The notes: a model not told the origin generated them from the letters alone. DNA of 64,000 bases from Limnohabitans kasalickyi (GCA_965234325.1 OZ248416.1:294394-358393); one strand, 5' to 3'; numbered from the stretch's first letter, positions 52,031 through 61,031 are shown. A program made the numbers and translations.

Positions 52031-52588
52031 ATGAGCACGCAGTCCGCCCAAGGGCAAGACGCTGACGACGAAGACAGCACACTGCCCCCCATTCCGGCAG
52101 GCAGCAAAAACTACATCACACCCGAGGGCTACGCCGTGTTGCGTGCTGAGTTGTTTGAGTTGATGGACAACGAACGCCCACGCATGGTGGAGATCGTGCA
52201 TTGGGCCGCCAGCAACGGCGACCGCTCAGAAAACGGCGACTACCACTACGGCAAAAAACGTTTGCGTGAGATCGATCGTCGCATTCGTTTTTTGACCAAA
52301 CGCTTAGAGATTGCCGAGGTGACCGACCCGAGCGTGCACCACGGGCGTGACCAAGTCTTTTTTGGTGCCACCGTCACGTACGTCGACGAGGTGGGCACCG
52401 AGCGCACGGTCACCATTTTGGGCATCGACGAAGCCGACAGCCTGAAAGGGCAGGTGACATGGGTGTCGCCTATTGCCCGTGCCTTGCTCAAAGCGCGTGA
52501 AGGCGACGTGGTGAAGCTGGTTACTCCAATAGGCGTGCAAGAGGTGGAAGTTTTAGACGTCCGCTATCCAGAGCCCAAGGCGCTGTGA
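52031..52588 (+). CDS. greB: Transcription elongation factor GreB
   Basis: Rescues backtracked RNA polymerase. The 185 aa protein has the N-terminal coiled coil (YITPEGYAVLRAELFELMDNERPRMVEIVHWAASNGDRSENGDYHYGKKRLREIDRRIRFLTKRL) with the acidic tip and the C-terminal FKBP-like domain (FFGATVTYVDEVGTERTVTILGIDEAD). The GDRSENGDYHYGKK form separates GreB from GreA. Convergent with spoT. Confidence 0.93.
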   Translation: MSTQSAQGQDADDEDSTLPPIPAGSKNYITPEGYAVLRAELFELMDNERPRMVEIVHWAASNGDRSENGDYHYGKKRLREIDRRIRFLTKRLEIAEVTDPSVHHGRDQVFFGATVTYVDEVGTERTVTILGIDEADSLKGQVTWVSPIARALLKAREGDVVKLVTPIGVQEVEVLDVRYPEPKAL

Positions 52589-52600
52589 TCAGCCGCTGAC

Positions 52601-54877
52601 TTAATGTTCGCGCTCGACGCCAGACATCACGCGTTGGGCTTGCAGCACCGCAGGGACGCGACGTAAATTACGCAGCACCAGGTCCAAGTGCTGCACATCG
52701 CGCACCGCAAATACAAAGCGCAAATCGGTGGCCTCTTGGCCGCTCACTTCATCGGCCATGTTGACCATGGTGATGTCGGCCTCGGCATTGGTGATGGTGG
52801 AGGCCACGCGTGCTAGCACGCCTTTGCCGTTGCTCACGGTCACCACCACGCCCACTTCAAAGGCGCGTGTGGGCTCTTCTGCCCACTCGACGGCGATGAA
52901 GCGTTCGCTGTCTTTGTGCTTCAGTCGTTGGGCTACGCCGCATTGGTCGGTGTGCACCACCAAGCCTTCGCCGCGGCCTAGGTAACCCAAAATGGGGTCG
53001 CCCGGAATGGGGCGGCAACACGGTGCGTACTGCACCGAGGCGTTCTCGCTGCCGTCGACGATGACACTGCCCTGCGACAGGTTTTCGTGCGCAGTAAATC
53101 GTTCACGGCTCATCAACAACGCGTCGGGCTTGAGACCAATTTCCGTCAACAAGACCGCCAAACGCTTGGCCACAATGCTGGCCACACGCTTGCCCAAGCC
53201 GATGTCGATCAGCAATTCGGCTTGCGTTTTGCTGCCGGTGAAGCGCAGCAGTTTGTCCCACAAGCCGGCGTGTGCTTCGTCCAGCGCCGGCATTTGTTCA
53301 ATGCCTTCAGCGCGCAAGGATTGGGCCAAGAGCTTTTCACCCAAGTGTTGTGACTCCGCATGCGCCATGGTTTTCAAATGGTGGCGAATCTTCGAGCGCG
53401 CGCGACCCGTGCGCACAAAGCCCAACCACGCAGGGTTAGGTGCGGCTACGCTGGAAGTGACCACTTCGACCACATCGCCATTGCGTAGCTCGGTGCGCAG
53501 TGGCACCTGCTCGCCATTGACCTTGGCGGCCATGGTTCGGTCGCCCACATCGCTGTGGACGGCGTAGGCAAAGTCAACCACCGTGGCGCCGCGTGGCATG
53601 GCCATGATGCGGCTTTTGGGGGTGAACACATACACCGCATCGGGAAACAGGTCGACCTTGACATGGTCCCAAAACTCCGTGGCATCACGCGTTTCGTCTT
53701 GAATGTCCAGCAGCGACTGCAGCCACTTGTTGCCCAAGTTTTGACCGGGCTCGTTGTCTGAGCCTTTGTCTTTGTAAAGCCAGTGCGCCGCAACACCGGT
53801 CTCTGCGACCAAATGCATGGCCTCGGTGCGCATTTGAAATTCAACGTTCAAACCCGAGGGGCCCACCAGCGTGGTGTGCAGCGACTGATAGCCATTGAGT
53901 TTGGCAATCGCAATGTGGTCCTTGAACTTGCCTGGGACTGGCTTGTAAGTTTGGTGCAACACCCCCAATGCGGTGTAGCAGTCGACCACTTTGGGCAAGA
54001 TGAGTCGAAAGCCGTAAATGTCGGTCACTTGCGCAAAGCTCAGGTGCTTGCTGTCCATTTTTTTGTAAATGGAATACAGGGTTTTTTCACGCCCCGAAAT
54101 ACGTACATTCAAACCCGCTTTGGCAAATTCCGCGTCCACTTCTTGATGCACTTTTTGCATCAAGTCGCGGCGTCGATGGCGGGCTTTTTGCACCGCTTTG
54201 CTGAGCACTTGGTGGCGCCAAGGCCAGAGGTGTTCAAACGAAAGTTCTTGCAATTCGCGGTAAGTTTGATTTAACCCTAAGCGGTGTGCAATGGGCGCGT
54301 AGATTTCGAGGGTTTCGTTGGAGATGCGTCCCCATTTGGCGCGCGGCATGTCGCCCATGGTGCGCATGTTGTGGCTGCGATCGGCCAACTTGATCAGGAT
54401 GACGCGCACATCGCGCGCCATGGCCAGTAGCATTTTGCGAAATGACTCGGCTTGGTTTTCTTCTCGGGTGTTGAACTCTAGCTTGTCGAGCTTGGTCAAG
54501 CCATCGACCAGATCAGCCACTTGGATGCCAAATCGTTCTATCAAATCGGCCTTGGTGATGCCGCAGTCTTCCATCGCGTCGTGCAGCAGGGCGGCAGACA
54601 GGGCTTGCGCATCGAGTTTCCATTCGGCGCATTGCGCAGCGACGGCAATCGGATGGGTGATGTAGGGCTCACCGCTGTTGCGCATTTGTCCCAAATGGGC
54701 CTCGTCTGCGTAGCGGTAGGCGCGCCGCACCATGTCCAAGCCTTCAGCGTTCAAGTAGCTGAGTTTTTCTGTCAATGCAGCAAAGCTCGCCGCGGCTGCG
54801 TTGGCGGCGGCAGGGCTGACCACCGCTTTGGCGGAAGGCTTGGTCAAAGGCTTAGAAGAGGGCTTGGCAGCAGACAT
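52601..54877 (-). CDS. spoT: Bifunctional (p)ppGpp synthetase/hydrolase
   Basis: Makes and degrades the stringent-response alarmone. The 758 aa protein has a low-complexity start, the HD hydrolase domain (EPYITHPIAVAAQCAEW ... LLHDAMEDCGI), the synthetase domain (REKTLYSIYKKM ... TDIYGFRLIL ... LNGYQSLHTTLVGP), a TGS domain (FDFAYAVHSDVGDRTM) and a C-terminal ACT domain. The HD motif is intact, so hydrolysis is expected. ATG 54877 (MSAAKPS) is used. Downstream of rpoZ but separated by a terminator. Confidence 0.95.
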   Translation of the reverse strand: MSAAKPSSKPLTKPSAKAVVSPAAANAAAASFAALTEKLSYLNAEGLDMVRRAYRYADEAHLGQMRNSGEPYITHPIAVAAQCAEWKLDAQALSAALLHDAMEDCGITKADLIERFGIQVADLVDGLTKLDKLEFNTREENQAESFRKMLLAMARDVRVILIKLADRSHNMRTMGDMPRAKWGRISNETLEIYAPIAHRLGLNQTYRELQELSFEHLWPWRHQVLSKAVQKARHRRRDLMQKVHQEVDAEFAKAGLNVRISGREKTLYSIYKKMDSKHLSFAQVTDIYGFRLILPKVVDCYTALGVLHQTYKPVPGKFKDHIAIAKLNGYQSLHTTLVGPSGLNVEFQMRTEAMHLVAETGVAAHWLYKDKGSDNEPGQNLGNKWLQSLLDIQDETRDATEFWDHVKVDLFPDAVYVFTPKSRIMAMPRGATVVDFAYAVHSDVGDRTMAAKVNGEQVPLRTELRNGDVVEVVTSSVAAPNPAWLGFVRTGRARSKIRHHLKTMAHAESQHLGEKLLAQSLRAEGIEQMPALDEAHAGLWDKLLRFTGSKTQAELLIDIGLGKRVASIVAKRLAVLLTEIGLKPDALLMSRERFTAHENLSQGSVIVDGSENASVQYAPCCRPIPGDPILGYLGRGEGLVVHTDQCGVAQRLKHKDSERFIAVEWAEEPTRAFEVGVVVTVSNGKGVLARVASTITNAEADITMVNMADEVSGQEATDLRFVFAVRDVQHLDLVLRNLRRVPAVLQAQRVMSGVEREH

Positions 54878-54897
54878 GAACAACACTTTACCCGCAA

Positions 54898-54930
54898 TGA
54901 AAAAAGCACCGAATCATCGGTGCTTTTTTG
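54898..54930 (-). terminator. Terminator between rpoZ and spoT
   Basis: AAAAGCACCGATGATTCGGTGCTTTT with flanking A and T runs; bidirectional in form. It sits between the rpoZ stop and the spoT start, so spoT is probably expressed by read-through or its own promoter. Confidence 0.8.
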
Positions 54931-54956
54931 AGAAATCAAGTGATGGCTTGGATCAA

Positions 54957-55160
54957 TTAACCTGGAACTTTTTTCAGCATTTCGATCCCGACTTGACCCG
55001 CTGCGATTTCACGCAGAGCAGTCACGCATGGCTTGTTTTTGCTTTCGACCTTAGCCGTGTGGCCTTGGCTGAGCATGCGAGCGCGGTACGTGGCGCAAAG
55101 CACCAACTGAAAGCGGTTAGGGATCTGCTCGAGACAGTCTTCAACAGTGATGCGGGCCAT
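54957..55160 (-). CDS. rpoZ: RNA polymerase omega subunit
   Basis: A 67 aa omega subunit: ARITVEDCLEQIPNRFQLVLCATYRARML. Helps assemble RNA polymerase and mediates ppGpp response with DksA in other proteobacteria. Between gmk and spoT as in most proteobacteria. Confidence 0.95.
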   Translation of the reverse strand: MARITVEDCLEQIPNRFQLVLCATYRARMLSQGHTAKVESKNKPCVTALREIAAGQVGIEMLKKVPG

Positions 55161-55176
55161 GTGTGTACTCCAGAAT

Positions 55177-55800
55177 TCAGGTGATGTTCAGGGCTTGAAA
55201 GATATCAGCCCGAGCCCGGCGCTGAGCCAGGTATTTGAGTCGCTGTGCATGCACGATCGCTTTCAGGTCGAACAAGGCAGTCTCAAACATTTCATTGATT
55301 ATAACGTAGTCAAATTCTTTGGCCTGTGCCATCTCATCGGCCGCGTTTTGCAGGCGCAAGTCGATGATCTCGGGGGCGTCTTCACCCCGGTTGTGCAGGC
55401 GGGACTTGAGCTCTTCCCAGCTGGGCGGCAAGATGAAAATCAGCACCGCATTCGCAAACAGCTTTTTAACCTGAATGGCACCTTGGAAGTCGATTTCCAA
55501 AATCACGTCGGCGCCTTGGGTAATGCGGTCTTCAATGGCTTTGCGCGAGGTGCCGTAACGCTGGCCATGCACATTGGCCCACTCCAAAAAGGAGTTGGCG
55601 GCCACCATTTGGTCAAACTCAGGGGCAGACACGAAGAAGTACTCGCGCCCATGTTTTTCTTGGCCGCGCGGCTGGCGCGTGGTGTGAGACACCGAGGGCC
55701 GAACTTTGGCATCGAGCTCCATCAACGCTTTGACGAGGCTTGATTTGCCAGCCCCGCTGGGAGCTGCGACCACAAAGAGGTTGCCGGGAAAGTTGTCCAT
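55177..55800 (-). CDS. gmk: Guanylate kinase
   Basis: Converts GMP to GDP. The 207 aa protein has a P-loop VVAAPSGAGKSSLVKAL, the SHTTRQPRGQEKHGREYFFVS substrate-binding segment and VILEIDFQGAIQV. ATG 55800 overlaps the yicC stop by one base. Confidence 0.96.
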   Translation of the reverse strand: MDNFPGNLFVVAAPSGAGKSSLVKALMELDAKVRPSVSHTTRQPRGQEKHGREYFFVSAPEFDQMVAANSFLEWANVHGQRYGTSRKAIEDRITQGADVILEIDFQGAIQVKKLFANAVLIFILPPSWEELKSRLHNRGEDAPEIIDLRLQNAADEMAQAKEFDYVIINEMFETALFDLKAIVHAQRLKYLAQRRARADIFQALNIT

Positions 55801-56723
55801 TATTCGAGGTTCTGTACTTGTTCACGGAGTTGTTCGATCAACACTTTCATGTCGACCGAAATACGGGTCATTTCCATCGTGGCCGACTTGGAGCCCAAGG
55901 TGTTGGCCTCGCGGTGCAGCTCTTGAATCAAAAAGTCCAAGCGTTTGCCCACGCCTTCTGCCTTGCCGCCTTTGGCCAGCAAATCGTCCATCTCGTCAAA
56001 GTGCGACACCAAGCGGGTCAGCTCTTCGGCCACGTCAATGCGAATGGCAAACGCGGTGGCTTCGGTCAAGGCACGGTCTTGGGCGGCTTCGGGCAGTGTG
56101 TTTCCTTCTGCTAACGCCATAGCGTCGCGCCAACGTTCTAAGAATTTCAAGCGCTGTTGTTCGACCAACTGCGGCACCAGTGGTGCGGCTTGTTGGGCCA
56201 GCACGCGCAACTGGCTCAAGCGGTCACGCAGAGTTTGTGCCAGACGTTTGCCTTCGCGCTCACGCCCTTCGCTGAGTTGCTTCAAGGTGGTTTTGGCCAG
56301 TTTGAGCAGGCTGGGGCCAATGTCAGCAGGGGCGGATGGCTGGGCGGTGGTCAGTCGCAGCACATCGGCCACTGAAAGTGAGTTGGCTTTGGGCAACCAC
56401 GCTTGTACGGTGTCTTGCAAGGATGAGAGTCGTTGCAGCAGCGCCGGTGTGGGGGCTGCAAATTCGTTGCTGGCCGTGCTTTCGAGGTTGGCGCGCACTT
56501 CGACTTTGCCGCGCTTGAGGTGCTGGGTGATCAACTCGCGCACGGCTGCTTCGTGAGGGCGCAGCTCCTCGGGCATCTTGAAGGTCAGGTCGAGAAACCG
56601 GCTGTTGACTGAGCGTATTTCCAGTCCCAAACGCAGGGCCGGCCCCGTGGGGGCGGTGTCGACCGATTCGCGAGGCAGCTCGGTTTGCGCGCTGGCATAA
56701 CCTGTCATGCTGTAAATGGGCAT
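55800..56723 (-). CDS. yicC: YicC family endoribonuclease
   Basis: A 307 aa protein with the YicC start SMTGYASAQ, the EIRSVNSRFLDLTFKMPEEL segment and the C-terminal DUF1732 part (GKRLDFLIQELHREANTLGSKSATMEMTRISVDMKVLIEQLREQVQNLE). YicC is an RNA endonuclease in E. coli. First gene of the yicC-gmk-rpoZ run. Confidence 0.94.
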   Translation of the reverse strand: MPIYSMTGYASAQTELPRESVDTAPTGPALRLGLEIRSVNSRFLDLTFKMPEELRPHEAAVRELITQHLKRGKVEVRANLESTASNEFAAPTPALLQRLSSLQDTVQAWLPKANSLSVADVLRLTTAQPSAPADIGPSLLKLAKTTLKQLSEGREREGKRLAQTLRDRLSQLRVLAQQAAPLVPQLVEQQRLKFLERWRDAMALAEGNTLPEAAQDRALTEATAFAIRIDVAEELTRLVSHFDEMDDLLAKGGKAEGVGKRLDFLIQELHREANTLGSKSATMEMTRISVDMKVLIEQLREQVQNLE

Positions 56724-56851
56724 GTGTGATGTTCTTTTGGCAAAGACAGCATTATCTCAGGGTGAATGTGACATACCGACACCGTCCACCGATTGGTCGA
56801 CAATTGCCGTTTTACCGAACCCTATAACGCTTGATTCAAAGCCACCAAAAA

Positions 56852-57586
56852 ATGTCCACCACCTTGCCCGCTTCTCGCCATACCCGTGCCGCCGACCAAC
56901 TGCGCCCCGTGCGCATCACCCGCAACTTCACCATGCATGCCGAAGGCTCGGTGCTCATTGAGTTTGGCCACACCAAAGTGCTGTGTACCGCCTCGGTGGA
57001 AGAAAAAGTGCCGGGTCACAAAAAAGGCTCGGGCGAAGGCTGGGTCACCGCCGAATACGGCATGCTGCCCCGCGCCACCCACACCCGCAGCGACCGCGAG
57101 GCCGCTCGCGGCAAGCAGTCGGGCCGCACCCAAGAAATTCAGCGCCTCATTGGCCGTTCGATGCGCGCTGTGTTTGACCTGAAGAAGCTGGGCGAGCGCA
57201 CCATCCATTTGGACTGCGACGTGTTGCAAGCCGACGGCGGTACACGCACCGCCAGCATCACCGGCGCGTTTGTGGCCGCACAAGACGCAGTGAGCAAGCT
57301 CATTGCTGCAGGCAAGCTCACCGAGAGTCCCATCACCCAAGGCATTGCCGCGATTTCGGTGGGCATGTTGGGCGATTTGCCTTTGCTCGATTTGGAATAC
57401 ACCGAAGACTCCAGCTGCGACACCGACATGAACGTGGTCATGACCAGCGCTGGCCACTATGTGGAAGTGCAGGGAACCGCAGAAGGCCTGCCCTTCACCC
57501 GCGACCAAATGAACGCCTTGTTGGCCTTGGCCGAAAAAGGCGTGCGCGAACTGATTGCCATGCAGCAAGAAGCCTTGCAGTCTTGA
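56852..57586 (+). CDS. rph: Ribonuclease PH
   Basis: Phosphorolytic 3' trimming of tRNA precursors. The 244 aa protein has RAADQLRPVRITRNFTMHAEGSVLIEFGHTKVLC, the GMLPRATHTRSDREAARGKQSGRTQEIQRLIGRSMRA segment and the C-terminal LDLEYTEDSSCDTDMNVVMT motif. Divergent from yicC. Start at ATG 56852; an in-frame ATG at 56831 adds seven residues. Confidence 0.96.
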   Translation: MSTTLPASRHTRAADQLRPVRITRNFTMHAEGSVLIEFGHTKVLCTASVEEKVPGHKKGSGEGWVTAEYGMLPRATHTRSDREAARGKQSGRTQEIQRLIGRSMRAVFDLKKLGERTIHLDCDVLQADGGTRTASITGAFVAAQDAVSKLIAAGKLTESPITQGIAAISVGMLGDLPLLDLEYTEDSSCDTDMNVVMTSAGHYVEVQGTAEGLPFTRDQMNALLALAEKGVRELIAMQQEALQS

Positions 57587-57608
57587 TTCACAGCATTGCT
57601 TTAAACCT

Positions 57609-58226
57609 ATGACACTGGCGTTGAAAAAAATCGTTCTGGCCTCCAACAACCAAGGCAAGCTTGGCGAGTTGCAAGCCATGTTTGCGCCCTTGGGCGTCGA
57701 GCTGGTGCGCCAAGGCGATTTGCAAATTGGTGAAGCCGACGAGCCGTTCCACACCTTTGTAGAAAACGCCTTGGCCAAAGCCCGCCATGCCGCGCGAGAA
57801 AGCGGCCTGCCCGCCTTGGCTGACGATGCCGGCCTGTGCGTCGACGCCTTTGGTGGCCTGCCCGGTGTGCAAACCGCCTTCTACGCCACCCAGTTTGGCT
57901 ACGAGAAAAGCGACGACAACAACGTGCGCGCCTTGCTGGAGCAAATGACGAACATCGACAACCGCCGTGCCGCCTTGGTCAGCACCCTTGTTGCTGTGCG
58001 CCACCCTGACGACCCCGAGCCGCTCATTGCCGTTGGCCGCGCTGTGGGTGACATCACCCGCAAGCCCATCGGCACGAATGGCTTTGGCTTTGACCCCATC
58101 ATGTTCATCCCGCGTTTTGGCAAAACCTTTGCCGAGTTGCCCATTGAGGTGAAAAACGCCAACAGCCACCGTGGCCAAGCTGCACAGCAAATGCTTGCGC
58201 TGATGCGTGAACGTTGGTTTGCTTAA
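57609..58226 (+). CDS. rdgB: Non-canonical purine NTP pyrophosphatase (RdgB/HAM1)
   Basis: Removes ITP, dITP and XTP. The 205 aa protein has IVLASNNQGKLGELQAMF at the start, ADEPFHTFVENALAKARHAARESGLPALADDAGL and the GTNGFGFDPIMFIP segment with SHRGQA near the end. 22 bases after rph. Confidence 0.95.
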   Translation: MTLALKKIVLASNNQGKLGELQAMFAPLGVELVRQGDLQIGEADEPFHTFVENALAKARHAARESGLPALADDAGLCVDAFGGLPGVQTAFYATQFGYEKSDDNNVRALLEQMTNIDNRRAALVSTLVAVRHPDDPEPLIAVGRAVGDITRKPIGTNGFGFDPIMFIPRFGKTFAELPIEVKNANSHRGQAAQQMLALMRERWFA

Positions 58227-58236
58227 AGCTTCTTTG

Positions 58237-59451
58237 ATGACCCAAGACATCCAACACCTCATGCGCCCCGGCACGCTGTCGCTCAGCAGCTTGCCGCCGC
58301 TCTCGCTGTACGTGCATTTGCCGTGGTGCCTGAAGAAGTGCCCGTATTGCGACTTCAACTCGCACGAGCTCAACAGCAGCGTAGGTGGCGAGCTGCCCGA
58401 GCAACGCTACCTTGATGCCCTGTGCGCCGACCTTGAACACAGCTTGCCCCTCATTTGGGGCCGCAGCGTGCACAGCATCTTCATTGGGGGTGGCACACCC
58501 AGCTTGTTTTCGCCTGCCGCGATTGAGCGGCTCATCAGCGACATGCGTGCGCGTTTGCGCTTAGAGGCTGATTGCGAAATCACGCTAGAGGCCAACCCCG
58601 GCACGTTCGAGAAAGACCGCTTCCGCGCCTTCCGCGCCGCAGGCGTCACCCGCTTGTCGGTGGGCGTGCAAAGCTTCAACGACCAACATCTGCAAGCCCT
58701 AGGCCGCGTACACAACCGCGCCCAAGCCATTGCTGCGGTCGAAGAGGCGCGTGAAGCCTTTGACACCTTCAACCTCGACTTGATGTACGCCTTGCCCGGC
58801 CAAACGCTGGCGCAGTTGGACGAAGACTTGGACATGGCTTTGTCCTTGCAGCCCCCCCACTTGTCGGTGTACCACCTCACCATCGAGCCCAACACCGTGT
58901 TTGCCAAGTTCCCACCGCAAATACCGGAAGACGACGATGCCTATGCCATGCTCGACCGCATCACCGAGCGCACCGCCCTAGCAGGCCTGCACCGCTACGA
59001 AGTGTCGGCCTACGCCAAAGACAACCACCGCTGCTGGCACAACACCAACTACTGGCAGTTTGGCGACTACTTGGGCATTGGCGCTGGCGCACACAGCAAA
59101 CTCAGCTTTGCCCACCGCGTGCTGCGCCAAGTGCGCAACCGCGACCCGCGCCTGTTCATGGACCACGCGCTAGACACGGCGCGTGCAGACCGTGCCGTGG
59201 CCCAAAGCACCGAGGTGGCGCGTGCCGAGCTGCCGTTTGAATTCATGCTCAACGCTTTGCGCCTGCGCCACGGTTTTTCGCTGGCCGACTTCACCGACCG
59301 CACGGGCTTGCCCGTGACCGTCATTCAGGCTGCACTGGCCGAGGCCGAAGCCAAAGGCCTGATCACGCGCGACTTTCAGCGCGTGGTGCCCACTGAGCGC
59401 GGCTTTGATTTCTTGAGCGATTTGCAATCTTTGTTTTTGCCGGAGGCCTGA
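58237..59451 (+). CDS. hemW: Radical SAM haem chaperone HemW (HemN-like)
   Basis: A 404 aa radical SAM protein with LYVHLPWCLKKCPYCDFNSHE (the CxxxCxxC cluster motif), IFIGGGTPSLFSPAAI, EANPGTFEKDRFRAFRAAGVTRLSVGVQSFNDQHLQALGR and a C-terminal HemN domain. HemW inserts haem into respiratory enzymes and lacks coproporphyrinogen oxidase activity; the assignment of HemW over HemN rests on the lower length and gene order rdgB-hemW. Start at ATG 58237; an in-frame ATG at 58207 would overlap rdgB. Confidence 0.93.
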   Translation: MTQDIQHLMRPGTLSLSSLPPLSLYVHLPWCLKKCPYCDFNSHELNSSVGGELPEQRYLDALCADLEHSLPLIWGRSVHSIFIGGGTPSLFSPAAIERLISDMRARLRLEADCEITLEANPGTFEKDRFRAFRAAGVTRLSVGVQSFNDQHLQALGRVHNRAQAIAAVEEAREAFDTFNLDLMYALPGQTLAQLDEDLDMALSLQPPHLSVYHLTIEPNTVFAKFPPQIPEDDDAYAMLDRITERTALAGLHRYEVSAYAKDNHRCWHNTNYWQFGDYLGIGAGAHSKLSFAHRVLRQVRNRDPRLFMDHALDTARADRAVAQSTEVARAELPFEFMLNALRLRHGFSLADFTDRTGLPVTVIQAALAEAEAKGLITRDFQRVVPTERGFDFLSDLQSLFLPEA

Positions 59452-59496
59452 AGCCGTAAATTGACGAAAAGGCACACTACAATATCGCCTGAATAT

Positions 59497-59586
59497 GGAA
59501 GCTTGGCCGAGCGGTTTAAGGCACCGGTCTTGAAAACCGGCGAGGGTGTGAGCCCTCCGTGAGTTCGAATCTCACAGCTTCCGCCA
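59497..59586 (+). tRNA. tRNA-Ser (anticodon UGA)
   Basis: A 90-base class II cloverleaf: acceptor GGAAGCT, anticodon loop CCGGTCTTGAAAACCGG with UGA, long variable arm GAGGGTGTGAGCCCTC, T arm GTGAGTTCGAATCTCAC and CCA encoded. It marks the border between housekeeping DNA and the variable region. Confidence 0.97.
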
Positions 59587-59598
59587 ATTTGTCAAGAA

Positions 59599-59630
59599 AA
59601 CTGGGCCTTTTTAGGCCCTTTTTTCTTTTT
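59599..59630 (+). terminator. Rho-independent terminator after tRNA-Ser
   Basis: Hairpin GGGCCTTTTTAGGCCC followed by TTTTTTCTTTTT. Confidence 0.85.
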
Positions 59631-59690
59631 CCCCACAGTTTTCCCCACATAAATGGGGATTGAAGTAAATCATTGGCTGTTTACGTGGGG
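59627..59690. repeat. Cluster of CCCCAC repeats behind tRNA-Ser
   Basis: Two direct copies of TTTTCCCCACA (59627-59637 and 59639-59649) with a 12-base period, an inverted GGGG after ATAAAT (CCCCACATAAATGGGG, 59643-59658) and an inverted GTGGGG at 59685-59690. Short G/C-runs in both orientations beside a tRNA 3' end resemble the arm-type binding sites of tyrosine recombinases. No integrase gene is in view and no copy of the tRNA 3' end was seen to 64000. Confidence 0.45.
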
Positions 59691-59698
59691 CAAAGGAC

Positions 59699-59857
59699 AT
59701 GACGCGCGGTCTAAGTCTTGTGTTTTTTTTACTGACTTCTTGGGCTGGCTTGGTCTATCTAACTAAGAGGGGTACAACCTTCAAAATCCTGCTTAAGTCG
59801 ACCCCACCGTACCCCTACCCCCCCGATTTGTATTTGGGTCCCCCTGCACAGGGTTGA
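59699..59857 (+). CDS. Possible 52 aa membrane peptide
   Basis: ATG to TGA with AAAGGAC directly before it. The product has one hydrophobic segment (LSLVFFLLTSWAGLVYL) and a Pro/Tyr-rich tail (STPPYPYPPDLYLGPP). Against it, the 3' part contains further inverted G/C repeats (AGGGGTAC at 59768-59775, GTACCCCT at 59809-59816) that look like recombination or regulatory DNA. Low confidence. Confidence 0.25.
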   Translation: MTRGLSLVFFLLTSWAGLVYLTKRGTTFKILLKSTPPYPYPPDLYLGPPAQG

Positions 59858-59937
59858 ACCATGATCAGCTCACACGATTCGAAAATTACAGAACTCATGT
59901 CAAACGTTGGACATTGGCTAATGTTGCTCAACCAAAA

Positions 59938-60546
59938 TCAGGTGAAGTAGCAACGTTGCCTTGTCAAGGTCATAAAGTTATCGGTTCTTTTGAAGAATTT
60001 GATTTGCTCGGGGGAGCATTCAATATTGGTAACGTCTTTCACAGGAAACGCATAAATAGTCTCGCCAGTTTTTGCGGTTGAAAAGAAACTGGAAATTGCT
60101 GATGGTTTTTTTGCAATTCTGACGATGCTTCCGCCACCAATTAGTTCAAAAGTCAAGTGACTAGTGTTCGTTAAAAAAATTCTAATCACTGAACAAATCA
60201 GCTCTTCATTCAGTTTGAGTTCTGCGATGTCTTTTGTGCTGAAGTTTGCGTATTTTTCAAAGAACTCTTTCTGAAAAATCGTATGCGTTGCTTTTTCAAA
60301 TTCATGCGCTTCTTTGTGATCTTTAATTGCCTCGAATGAAGAAATATATCCTTGTGGGTACAGCATCTTGTTTGCAATGTTGTGCAATAAATCGACTGCA
60401 TTTTTGCCACTATTTCGGCTACTCACAATATTTCTGATTGACTCCATAGCAGGATCAAACAGGTCTCTACGAACGACAATAAATTCTCCGCCGTGATTAA
60501 CGCCAGCAAATGCTTGTGTGTACTGATAAACAAAAAAATGTCCCAT
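59938..60546 (-). CDS. Island operon gene 8: unknown 202 aa protein
   Basis: Not recognised. A soluble 202 aa protein with no clear membrane helix; mixed helix and strand composition with EFIVVRRDLFDPAMESIRNIVSSRNSGKNAVDLLHNIANKML and a charged helical middle (FEKATHTIFQKEFFEKYANF). The start FFVYQYTQAFAGVNHGGEF reads like a beta strand pair. Last gene of the eight-gene operon, 49 bases after the zinc-ribbon gene. A+T-rich compared with the housekeeping part of the window. Confidence 0.75.
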   Translation of the reverse strand: MGHFFVYQYTQAFAGVNHGGEFIVVRRDLFDPAMESIRNIVSSRNSGKNAVDLLHNIANKMLYPQGYISSFEAIKDHKEAHEFEKATHTIFQKEFFEKYANFSTKDIAELKLNEELICSVIRIFLTNTSHLTFELIGGGSIVRIAKKPSAISSFFSTAKTGETIYAFPVKDVTNIECSPEQIKFFKRTDNFMTLTRQRCYFT

Positions 60547-60595
60547 GTTTTGCCTTTGTAAATCAAAATCTAGTGAGTTGGGTTATTGCTAAAAG

Positions 60596-61003
60596 TTAGT
60601 CAAAGTAGATGTATGGGTAAAACGTTAGATTGGTTGTTTGGCACTTTGGGCAGTGGTTATGCCATCTCAGCATGACGAACGTTTTTTCTAGAACATAGCA
60701 GTAGGAAGGATCAAGCTCTTCTTGTTGTAAGTGATACCCGCGTTTGCGCAAGAAATCTCTGCCCAGCCTTTCAAGTAGCCTATTTGGTACAAGCTTTGTG
60801 TTGGTCTCATAGCTAGTGATATTTGTGCTGCCACATTTATCGCAGGCAGGACGTTCGGAGAGTACGTCAACGCTTCCAACAGTTTGACAGTCATTGCAGA
60901 GGTGTGGAAAACGAAAAACCTTTCCGTGTCCAGCACGGCTAGAGCCTATGCTCGATTCAGCTTCGTAGCCACATGTGCATGTTGCTTTGAGTCCTGTTCC
61001 CAT
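60596..61003 (-). CDS. Island operon gene 7: zinc-ribbon protein
   Basis: A 135 aa protein with four cysteine pairs: CTCGYE, CNDCQ, CDKCGS and CPKCQ. These would make at least two zinc ribbons, at both ends of the protein. A CGYEAESSIGSS start and FPHLCNDC centre resemble small zinc-ribbon proteins found in operons of unknown function. Start at ATG 61003 (MGTGLKATC); the frame is open to 61078 but that extension has no ribosome site and would overlap the next gene upstream. Possibly nucleic-acid or protein binding. Confidence 0.75.
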   Translation of the reverse strand: MGTGLKATCTCGYEAESSIGSSRAGHGKVFRFPHLCNDCQTVGSVDVLSERPACDKCGSTNITSYETNTKLVPNRLLERLGRDFLRKRGYHLQQEELDPSYCYVLEKTFVMLRWHNHCPKCQTTNLTFYPYIYFD

Positions 61004-61031
61004 ATTCGCTAGATTAGTTCTATATTTTTTA

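Larger units (their letters stand above)
59587..59937. other. Stretch without a confident gene, between tRNA-Ser and the island operon
   Basis: About 350 bases holding the tRNA terminator, the CCCCAC repeat cluster, inverted G/C repeats and at most one doubtful 52 aa reading frame. A plus-strand frame at 59854-60081 is not supported because it runs antisense into the last gene of the operon. This looks like attachment-site or junction DNA. Confidence 0.5.

Noticed and set aside
59854..60081. Plus-strand 75-codon frame after tRNA-Ser
   Set aside because: It overlaps the end of the operon gene at 59938 antisense, has no ribosome site and no recognisable content.
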